Assembly (NCBI GenBank): GCA_002441395.1
Contig: DJVZ01000036.1
Coordinates: 1-7,881, forward strand
Length of the DNA stretch: 7,881 bases
Direction: 5' to 3'
DNA from: Spirochaetaceae bacterium UBA6243
Lineage (GTDB): Bacteria > Spirochaetota > Spirochaetia > Treponematales > Rectinemataceae
The notes under the pieces were generated by a model, which was given only the letters and a program-made list of their open reading frames with translations, ran no database searches and was not told the DNA's origin. Position numbers and translations under genes: made by a program. Shown piece by piece: positions 1-6,012 of this stretch. Each line of letters opens with the position of its first letter. Within the stretch, counting starts at the first letter, position 1.

Positions 1-1115
1 CAGGGCGAAAGATGCTTCACGATGACCGCCGCCGGTTTTTCAAAGCTGAGCACGGCGCGCCACGCCGCGTCGAGGTCGAGCAAATTGTTGTACGACAATT
101 CTTTGCCACCAAGAACGCGTCCTCCAAGCGGGCCGCCTTCGGCCTCGGGTAGGACGAAAAAGGCCTTCTGGTGGGGGTTCTCGCCGTACCGGAGGCTGCG
201 CTCGATGCGCCCACCGAAGCTGAATTTGGTTCCGGGCGGGCCAGCTAAAAAAAGAGAAACGCCTTCAGACACGCCTTCTGAAGTAGAGTTTTGGGGCGCG
301 TCTGGAGTGGCGCCCGCAGGGGCCGGACTGCCGGCCACGTCATCCAAGGCGGCTTCAAAGGAGGAAGCGCCGCGCAACGCTTCGCCGTCTGAGACGGCAG
401 CTTCGGCGGCGTCCTGCTGTCCGAACCATGCGGCGATCGCCGCGTCGTAGGCCGCGGTACGGGCAAAGGCCTTGGCCGCAAGCGCACGCCTGGTCGCGGA
501 CTGGACAGCGCCTTCCTCCACTTCAGTCGCGACACGCTCATAGTCGTCCGGCTCGCAGAGCACGCACACGCGGGCATGATTCTTCGCCGCGGCCCGGATA
601 AGCGCCACGCCGCCGATATCGATCTGCTCGATGATCTCAGCCTCGGCGCCCGCGTCAAGTGATGCGGGGCCCGCTCTCAGGTTCCCGCCGACAGCCGCCG
701 CTCCTCGGCCCGAAAAGACCGCGCCATCCGGTACAGAGGCGTTCTCTGTCACGGCACCAGCCGCAACGGCACCCGCGCGCTCTTTCATCTTTCGCACCGT
801 CTCTGCAAAGGGATAGAGATTGACGACCACAAGGTCGATCGGCTCGAAGCCATGGGCGCGCAACTCTTCCATGTCCGCCGCCTCGGGGCGCGCGAGAATT
901 CCCGCGTGAATCGCCGGATGCAGCGTCTTCACCCTTCCCCCCAGCAGTTCGGACGAGCCGGTATAGGCGGCGACATCGACAGACTCGATGCCCGCGCCGC
1001 GAAGCGCTGCCGCGGTTCCTCCGGAAGCGAGGAAACGCCAGCCCTTGCCGGCGAGTCTGCGCGCAAAAGGCACAAGCCCCGTCTTGTCATACACCGATAT
1101 CAACGCGAGAGGCAT
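1..1115 (-). CDS. purH: Bifunctional PurH: AICAR formyltransferase / IMP cyclohydrolase (N-terminal part)
   Basis: PurH makes FAICAR from AICAR and closes the ring to IMP, steps 9 and 10. The first 371 codons are present; the 3' end lies beyond the left edge. The N-terminal methylglyoxal-synthase-like cyclohydrolase domain is clear: ALISVYDKTG (4-13), FLASGGTAAAL (28-38), GGRVKTLHPAIHAGILAR (59-76), VVVNLYPF (96-103), IDIGGVALIRAAAKNH (165-180) and RYGENPHQKA (309-318). The window stops inside the opening transformylase motif VKHLSPC (366-372). That Lys-His pair sits near residues 266-267 in the human enzyme, but here at 367-368, because of two Ala/Gly-rich insertions at about 110-155 and 232-287. 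The core motifs on both sides are intact and in frame, so this looks like a functional, enlarged protein. AAGGAG precedes the ATG, which lies within the end of purN. Confidence 0.95.
   Translation of the reverse strand, partial: MPLALISVYDKTGLVPFARRLAGKGWRFLASGGTAAALRGAGIESVDVAAYTGSSELLGGRVKTLHPAIHAGILARPEAADMEELRAHGFEPIDLVVVNLYPFAETVRKMKERAGAVAAGAVTENASVPDGAVFSGRGAAAVGGNLRAGPASLDAGAEAEIIEQIDIGGVALIRAAAKNHARVCVLCEPDDYERVATEVEEGAVQSATRRALAAKAFARTAAYDAAIAAWFGQQDAAEAAVSDGEALRGASSFEAALDDVAGSPAPAGATPDAPQNSTSEGVSEGVSLFLAGPPGTKFSFGGRIERSLRYGENPHQKAFFVLPEAEGGPLGGRVLGGKELSYNNLLDLDAAWRAVLSFEKPAAVIVKHLSP
255..422 (-). other. Low-complexity insertion 2 in PurH, with a short tandem repeat
   Basis: Residues about 232-287, rich in Ala, Ser, Pro and acidic residues, lie between AAYDAAIAAWF and the FSFGGRIERSLRYGENPHQ region. 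It ends with a duplicated 12-base unit (258-281) encoding SEGV twice, followed by a run of seven T on the coding strand. It resembles a disordered surface loop; no domain is recognised. Confidence 0.65.
651..788 (-). other. Low-complexity insertion 1 in PurH
   Basis: Residues about 110-155 of PurH, rich in Ala and Gly, lie between NLYPFAETV and EIIEQIDIGG. In the PurHs I know these two motifs are joined by only a short segment. No known domain is recognisable. The frame is continuous, so it is translated. Confidence 0.65.
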
Positions 1116-1752
1116 AGTTCGACTCCTTCTCTTTCAATATTCCTCGGTTAAGTGCAAGGTCCCGGACGAGTGCGACGACTTCCCGGTGCTCAGTGTCATG
1201 CACGCGCTTTTCGAGAGATGCAATAGTATCTTCCTTACAAATAGGCACTTCTGCAATTCTGAGTACAGGCCCCGAATCGACACCTTCATCGGGCACAAGA
1301 TGAAGCATCACGCCGGTCCGCTCGATTTTGCCTCGCTGAAAGGCCTCAAACGCCCGTTCGATCGCATGCGTGCCGGGGAACATGCCCGGAAGCGCCGGGT
1401 GCAAGTTTATCACCTTTCCTGGAAAATGTCCGAGAAAGGCCTGGCTCAGAAGCCGCATCCAGCCCAGAAGCAGGATCAGCTCGGCGCCAAAGGACTTTGC
1501 AATCGCCGCAAGCCGCTCGTCATATGCGATCCGTTCCGGCGACCCCCGGCGCGCTCCCGCAGGCGCCGGCAGAATATACGCGGGAATTGCATGTTGCACC
1601 GCCCTGTCGATGCAGCGGGCGCCCGGCACGTCACAGATGAGCGCCTCGATCCGCAGGCTCTCAATGTCATACGCTTCGACAGCATCGACGAGGGCCTGGA
1701 GATTACTTCCCTCGCCCGATGCCAGCACGACAATCCTCAACGGAGAACTCAT
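1087..1752 (-). CDS. purN: Phosphoribosylglycinamide (GAR) formyltransferase PurN
   Basis: PurN transfers a formyl group from 10-formyltetrahydrofolate to GAR, giving FGAR in step 3. The 221 residues show the formyltransferase fold: VVLASGEGSNLQAL (8-21) near the N-terminus, then NLHPALPGMFPG (116-127) with N116 and H118 matching the catalytic Asn and His, and DEGVDSGP (155-162) with D159 as the likely catalytic Asp. HPALPG, GTHAIE and RVHDTEH (183-189) resemble the fungal Ade8 branch more than E. coli PurN, which reads HPSLLP at this place. The chosen start overlaps the purDM stop by ATGA and has a ribosome binding site; a longer 286-residue reading would only translate purDM out of frame. 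The last 9 codons overlap the start of purH. It uses the product of the PurD half of the preceding fusion. Confidence 0.95.
   Translation of the reverse strand: MSSPLRIVVLASGEGSNLQALVDAVEAYDIESLRIEALICDVPGARCIDRAVQHAIPAYILPAPAGARRGSPERIAYDERLAAIAKSFGAELILLLGWMRLLSQAFLGHFPGKVINLHPALPGMFPGTHAIERAFEAFQRGKIERTGVMLHLVPDEGVDSGPVLRIAEVPICKEDTIASLEKRVHDTEHREVVALVRDLALNRGILKEKESNYASRVDIGV
1123..1128 (-). promoter_or_regulatory. Ribosome binding site of purH
   Basis: AAGGAG lies 7 bases before the purH ATG at 1115 and inside the purN coding sequence. It fixes the purH start and shows that the 29-base overlap of the two genes is real. Confidence 0.75.
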
Positions 1753-4085
1753 ACAAACCGCACCTTTCCGCAGCCCGGAACAAGCTCTCCGATCACGGAA
1801 GCAGGTTCGGCGAGCATGGACAAAAAACGGGCGCGCTCTCCCGCGCTCACGATCGCGACCATCCCGATGCCGAGGTTGAAAACGCGCCGCATTTCTTCGG
1901 TGGAGATATTTCCCCACCGCTGCAAGAGCGAGAAAAGAGGCGGCCATTTCCAGCTTTCTGCATGAATGCGGGCATCGAGGCTCGGTGGCAGCACCCTGGA
2001 AATGTTTTCAACAAGCCCGCCGCCCGTAATGTGGGCGAGGGCCTTGACCGGGCCCGGGGTCGCATCGAGGGCGTTCCGCAAAATCGGCAAGTACGAGCGA
2101 TGCGGGCGGAGGAGCGCGTCGGCGAGAGCCTCGCCGAGCTCGGGCTGGACCCGCCCAAGGTCCATCTCAGCCGTGATTGCGCGCGCGAGCGAATAGCCGT
2201 TGGTGTGGAGTCCCGACGAGGGAAGTCCAATCAGGATGTCGCCTTCGGCAATATCCGGGCGCGGCAGAAGGCTCTGCCTGTCGGCGAGGCCGACGATGGT
2301 CCCCGCGATGTCCATTTCGCCGTGGCGGTATGTGCCCGGCATCTCGGCGGTCTCCCCTCCGAGAAGCGCGCAGTTCGCGTCGCGGCAGGCTTCGGCCATG
2401 CCGTCGACGATCTCGGCGACTTTTTCCGGATCGAGCGCATCCGCGGCGATGTAATCCATGAAGAAAAGGGGGCGTGCGCCCTGTACGAGGATATCGTCGA
2501 TCGAATGGTTGACCATATCCTGCCCGAGCCCCTTAAGGCGGCCAAGTTTGAGGGCGAGGCTCGTCTTGGTGCCCACGCCGTCCGTGGAGGCGACGAGCAC
2601 CGGGCTGCCGAGAGTTTTGAAGGATGAAGCATCGTACTGACCGCCGAATGCGCCGATGCCTGCGATAACCTCGGAGCCGTATGTCGAACGGACGGTCTTT
2701 TTCATGAGCTCGACCGCCTTGTTGCCCGCGTCGATGTCGACGCCGGCTCTGACGTAGGCGCTCGGCGCGGGCTGCGGTGCGGCCGTGCCAGGCGCACCCG
2801 CACCAGCCGGGGCTGAAACCGCCGCCAGCGATGTACGCACGAATTCGGCGACGCGCGCGGCCCGAGCTCCGATGTCGCGCCTGTACTGCATTCCCTCAAA
2901 GTGAATATTCGCGACCGCCTCGTATGCTGTCTTTAGCGCTTCTTCACGCGTCGCGTCCATCCCCACTACCGAGAGGACGCGCCCACCTGCGCTGACAATC
3001 TGCCCACTCTCAAGACGAGTGCCGGCGTGAAGGCAGAAGGCCTTCTCCGGAAGCGCGCCGATGTCGATGGCCCTGCCGGTCTTTGGATGTACAGGGTATC
3101 CCTCCGAAGCGAGCACGACGCAGGCGGCGCTCTGCCGGTAAAAGCGCGGCAGAGCCTGACCGATATCGCCCCGCGCGCAGGCGGCGAGCGTCGCGAGCAG
3201 GTCCGAGGCGAAGAGGGGGAGAATGGCCTGCGTTTCAGGGTCCCCGAAGCGCGCGTTGTATTCGAGCACCCTGGGACCGCCTTCAGTGAGCATGAGACCG
3301 GCGTAGAGGGCTCCCACAAAGGGGCTCCCTTCCTCGGCAAGGCCTCCCAACGCGGGCGCGATGACGAGCCGCGCGAGCGCTTCGGCTTCCTCCATGGAAC
3401 ACGCGGGCGCATACGCGCCCATGCCTCCCGTATTCGGGCCTCTGTCCCCCTCAAGGAGCCGCTTGTGGTCGCGCGCCGATGGGAGCACCGCATAATTTTT
3501 GCCATCACAGAGCGCAATCAGAGAGAGCTCCTCTCCCTCGAGCCGCTCTTCAAGCACGATTTCGCCGCCGGGCACAAGCAGTGTTTCGATGGCTTCTTCG
3601 GTCTGATGCGCGGACTCAGGCACGATCACTCCCTTGCCCGCCGCGAGCGCCGAAGCTTTCACCACCACCGGTCTGCCAAACTCCCGCGCCCATTTCTTTG
3701 CCGATCCGGCATCCGTGAAACTTCTGCCCGCGGCGGTCGGTATGCCGTGCCGCTGCATGAATGACTTTGAGAAAGCCTTTGAGCTTTCGATGCGCGCGGC
3801 CGCGGCGGAGGGACCGAAGCAGAGCATTTCCCGCCCGCGGAGACGGTCGGCCAGCCCGGCGGCAAGCGGCGCTTCCGGCCCAATCACCACGAGGTCGGCG
3901 GAGATTCGCTCCGCGAGCGCACAGAGGCCATCGATATCGTCCAGCGCGACTTCGGCGATATCTCCCACCTCGGCCATGCCCGCATTGCCAGGCGCGATCA
4001 CAAGCCGCTCGCACTCAGACGAAGCGCCAATCGCCATCGCGAGCGCGTGTTCCCGTGCACCCGAACCCACCAGCAGCACTGTCAT
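1749..4085 (-). CDS. purDM: Fused PurD-PurM: GAR synthetase / AIR synthetase
   Basis: One 778-residue frame encodes two enzymes. Residues 1 to about 415 are PurD (GAR synthetase, step 2): VGSGAREHAL (6-15), VVIGPEAPL (66-74), the ATP-grasp segment GPNTGGMGAY (216-225), and YNARFGDPETQ (276-286). Residues about 418-441 are a linker made almost wholly of Ala, Pro and Gly. Residues about 443-778 are PurM (AIR synthetase, step 5): YVRAGVDIDAG (444-454), STDGVGTK (500-507), DDILVQGARPLFFMDY (530-545), LLGGETAEMPGT (574-585), LPSSGLHTNGYSLAR (621-635), HITGGGL (685-691) and FNLGIGM (736-742). Both halves look full length with their key motifs intact. IDD (529-531) replaces the VND common in other PurMs. 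Yeast Ade5,7 and animal GART have the same D-M order. The step between the two, PurN, is encoded next, overlapping by ATGA. AAGGGG precedes the ATG. I see no internal start suggesting two separate genes. The symbol is descriptive. Confidence 0.94.
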   Translation of the reverse strand: MTVLLVGSGAREHALAMAIGASSECERLVIAPGNAGMAEVGDIAEVALDDIDGLCALAERISADLVVIGPEAPLAAGLADRLRGREMLCFGPSAAAARIESSKAFSKSFMQRHGIPTAAGRSFTDAGSAKKWAREFGRPVVVKASALAAGKGVIVPESAHQTEEAIETLLVPGGEIVLEERLEGEELSLIALCDGKNYAVLPSARDHKRLLEGDRGPNTGGMGAYAPACSMEEAEALARLVIAPALGGLAEEGSPFVGALYAGLMLTEGGPRVLEYNARFGDPETQAILPLFASDLLATLAACARGDIGQALPRFYRQSAACVVLASEGYPVHPKTGRAIDIGALPEKAFCLHAGTRLESGQIVSAGGRVLSVVGMDATREEALKTAYEAVANIHFEGMQYRRDIGARAARVAEFVRTSLAAVSAPAGAGAPGTAAPQPAPSAYVRAGVDIDAGNKAVELMKKTVRSTYGSEVIAGIGAFGGQYDASSFKTLGSPVLVASTDGVGTKTSLALKLGRLKGLGQDMVNHSIDDILVQGARPLFFMDYIAADALDPEKVAEIVDGMAEACRDANCALLGGETAEMPGTYRHGEMDIAGTIVGLADRQSLLPRPDIAEGDILIGLPSSGLHTNGYSLARAITAEMDLGRVQPELGEALADALLRPHRSYLPILRNALDATPGPVKALAHITGGGLVENISRVLPPSLDARIHAESWKWPPLFSLLQRWGNISTEEMRRVFNLGIGMVAIVSAGERARFLSMLAEPASVIGELVPGCGKVRFV
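1761..1767 (-). promoter_or_regulatory. Ribosome binding site that sets the purN start
   Basis: AAAGGTG lies 8 bases before the ATG at 1752, inside the last codons of purDM. The purN frame stays open for another 65 codons upstream, so this site, with the ATGA overlap and the position of the family N-terminus, fixes the start. Confidence 0.6.
2763..2834 (-). other. Ala/Pro/Gly-rich linker between PurD and PurM domains
   Basis: About 24 codons (residues 418-441 of the fusion) encode almost only Ala, Pro and Gly. It starts after the last recognisable PurD helix and ends just before YVRAGVDIDAG, where PurM proteins begin. It contains no stop codon and no ATG. It probably acts as a flexible tether between independently folded enzymes; domain limits are accurate to a few residues only. 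Confidence 0.75.
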
Positions 4086-5488
4086 ACAGTCCCCTTCCCG
4101 AAGCCTTCAAAGCAATTTTTCGTAAAGTTCTCATCCACAGGAATATGATAGTTCCCATCGAAACATGCCCGACAGACCCCATCTATGCCGATCGCGCGCG
4201 ACAATCCTTCTATACTGAGGTACGCGAGCGAATCGGCACCCACCATCTTCGCGATTTCCTCAGGTTCGCGCCCTACCGCGATGAGGTCATGTTCGGTCCC
4301 CATATCCACTCCCATATAACAGGGATGCAGAATGCGCGGCGAGGCAATCCTGAGGTGGACTTCCCGCGCGCCCGCATTCCGGCAGAGCGCGACAATCGGC
4401 GCAGTCGTCGTGCCGCGCACGATCGAATCATCCACGAGCACGATGCGCGCCCCTTCAAGTGTCTCCTTGAGCGGACTGAACTTGAGCGCGACGCCCTGTC
4501 GGCGCAGCGCCTTTGTCGGCTCAATGAAGGTGCGGCCGATATAGCGATTCTTCACCAGGCCTTCGCCAAAAGGGATGCCCGATCTCTGCGCGTATCCTAT
4601 CGCCGCGGCAATCGAGGAATCGGGCACCGGGATGACGAGGTCCGCGCTCGCGGGAGCTTCCTCGGCGAGGAGCTCGCCCAACCTCCGGCGCACCGCGTGG
4701 ATATTCTTCCCGTTCCACACCGAATCTGGCCTCGAAAAATACACATACTCGAAGCTGCACGCCGCGTGCGGCGCATCGATTTCGACCCGAGTGCACTCAA
4801 CAGGGTCTCTTTCATTGAAATGCAGAATTGTTCCCGGTGGAATCTCTTCAAAATCCGAGCAGCCCATCACCCGCAGCGCCGAGGTCTCCGAAGCGACTGC
4901 CCAGCCGCCTGAATCGATGCGCCCCCAGGCGAGCGGCCGGTACCCCCAGGGATCGCGCACGGCGAAAACACCTTCGCGCGTAAGCAGTACCAGCGAATAC
5001 GCGCCGATCCAGAACTTCATGGCCTGCGCAATCCGTTCAGTCCAGGTCTTTCCTGGAGTTCCCGCGAGCATCATCGCCAAAAGTTCGCTGTCCGAGCCGG
5101 TCATGAGCCCCAGCCCACGCCCGAGAAGCTGTTTTCTGAGCGCAGACGCGTTGGCGATATTGCCGTTGTGCCCGAGCGCGAGCGGACCGAACTGTGTATC
5201 GATCAAAAATGGCTGGGCGTTGCGCGCGCTCGACTTCCCCGTCGTCGAGTAGCGCGTATGACCGATCGCGATATTCCCGGCGAGCGTCGAAAAATTTTCT
5301 CCCCTGAACACCTGCGAAACGAGCCCCACGTCCTTGTGCAGATGGATCGAGCCAGTATCGAGCGTCGCGATGCCCGCCGATTCCTGGCCGCGGTGCTGCA
5401 GCGCGAAGAGCCCGAAGAACGCGAGGCGGGCCGCTTCCTCCGCAACCACTCCGACGACGCCGCAGGCTTCATGGAGCTCTCCAGTCAT
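4082..5488 (-). CDS. purF: Amidophosphoribosyltransferase PurF, probable 4Fe-4S type
   Basis: PurF catalyses the committed step, PRPP plus glutamine to phosphoribosylamine. The 468 residues hold an N-terminal Ntn-hydrolase glutaminase domain and a C-terminal phosphoribosyltransferase domain. C9 (EACGVVGV) is the expected nucleophile, exposed once an 8-residue propeptide is cleaved, as in the Bacillus subtilis type. Glutaminase motifs include QHRGQESAG (31-39), GHTRYST (76-82) and GHNGN (106-110). The PRPP loop is IVLVDDSIVRGTT (349-361). C244, C390 (HPCYMG), C439 and C442 (CRAC) match the four ligands of the 4Fe-4S cluster in Bacillus PurF, so an oxygen-sensitive enzyme is likely. In Bacillus, purine nucleotides inhibit PurF allosterically; whether this holds here is inference. 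It overlaps both neighbours by ATGA, with AGGGAG 8 bases before the start. Confidence 0.96.
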   Translation of the reverse strand: MTGELHEACGVVGVVAEEAARLAFFGLFALQHRGQESAGIATLDTGSIHLHKDVGLVSQVFRGENFSTLAGNIAIGHTRYSTTGKSSARNAQPFLIDTQFGPLALGHNGNIANASALRKQLLGRGLGLMTGSDSELLAMMLAGTPGKTWTERIAQAMKFWIGAYSLVLLTREGVFAVRDPWGYRPLAWGRIDSGGWAVASETSALRVMGCSDFEEIPPGTILHFNERDPVECTRVEIDAPHAACSFEYVYFSRPDSVWNGKNIHAVRRRLGELLAEEAPASADLVIPVPDSSIAAAIGYAQRSGIPFGEGLVKNRYIGRTFIEPTKALRRQGVALKFSPLKETLEGARIVLVDDSIVRGTTTAPIVALCRNAGAREVHLRIASPRILHPCYMGVDMGTEHDLIAVGREPEEIAKMVGADSLAYLSIEGLSRAIGIDGVCRACFDGNYHIPVDENFTKNCFEGFGKGTV

Positions 5489-6012
5489 GTCCGCAGCTCC
5501 CTGGTGACTGAGTTTTCGGCCTGCCGGGCAGCACCCGCAATTTTTTCATCCTCTTCCACAAGACGATTGGCATTTCGTTCCTGGAATTGCCGTATTCGCT
5601 CGCGGAGTTCAGGCTCTCCGAGCGCGAGGAGTTTTGCGGCGAAGAGTGCGGCATTCGCCGGATCGAGGACCACCGCGGGTGCGACACCCGAGGGCATGCG
5701 CAGGCTCGACCAGATGTCGTAGGCCGCCCACGACTCCGAAGGCGGCGGACAGACCACCACCGGAAACTGTGTCGCCGCATCGACGAGGCCGGAGAGTGCG
5801 TTCGACCTTCCCGCGGCCGTGACATAGACCGTCCGAATAGGCTCGGCATCGTAGCCCTCGATGATCTCGAGCAGCCTTTTGGGCGTCTTGTGCGCCGAAG
5901 CGATGCGCACTGTAGAGGGAATCCCGAAGTCGCCGAGCGCCCGCGCGATTGCCTCGACATGAGTTTTGTCCGCCGGAGATCCTGCAAAAATGACAACCCG
6001 TCCGCGACTCAT
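5485..6012 (-). CDS. purE: Class II PurE, phosphoribosylaminoimidazole (AIR) carboxylase
   Basis: PurE forms CAIR in step 6. Class I enzymes rearrange N5-CAIR made by PurK; class II enzymes carboxylate AIR directly with CO2. This 175-residue protein looks class II: SAHKTP (39-44), AGRSNALSG (67-75), CPPPSESW (88-95) and DIWSSLRMPSG (99-109) match the pattern I know from Treponema denticola PurE and from the carboxylase domain of human PAICS, not the AGGAAHLPGM of class I. No purK is in the window, which fits. One oddity is residues 11-15, GSPAD, where most PurEs read GSxSD; the second serine, which contacts substrate phosphate in class I structures, is alanine. A charged tail of about 20 residues (roughly 155-175) extends past the core fold. 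ATGA overlaps link it to purC before and purF after; a G-rich stretch precedes the start. Confidence 0.94.
   Translation of the reverse strand: MSRGRVVIFAGSPADKTHVEAIARALGDFGIPSTVRIASAHKTPKRLLEIIEGYDAEPIRTVYVTAAGRSNALSGLVDAATQFPVVVCPPPSESWAAYDIWSSLRMPSGVAPAVVLDPANAALFAAKLLALGEPELRERIRQFQERNANRLVEEDEKIAGAARQAENSVTRELRT

Noticed and set aside
1..1115. purH as a pseudogene because the protein looks too long
   Set aside because: All expected cyclohydrolase motifs and the first transformylase motif are intact and in a single frame; the extra length comes from two in-frame insertions.
1087..1947. Longer 286-residue purN starting upstream at 1947
   Set aside because: The extra 65 residues are an out-of-frame reading of the PurM C-terminus, very Arg-rich, and the known family N-terminus begins at the ATG at 1752, which has its own ribosome binding site.
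988..1965. 325-codon plus-strand open frame opposite purH, purN and purDM
   Set aside because: It crosses three real genes on the other strand, has low-complexity basic sequence and no family motif.
1719..2627. 302-codon plus-strand open frame opposite the PurM half
   Set aside because: It is an antisense shadow of conserved PurM motifs; its composition is that of a reversed GC-rich gene.
2763..2834. PurD-PurM fusion as a sequencing artefact
   Set aside because: The linker is in frame, has coding-like composition, shows no remnant start or ribosome binding site for a separate purM, and both domains are complete. Only raw reads could exclude it fully.
3761..4912. 383-codon plus-strand open frame opposite purDM and purF
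   Set aside because: It is rich in Arg, Pro and Ala with no recognisable domain, and lies antisense to two strongly conserved genes. GC-biased codons on the minus strand leave few stops on the other strand.
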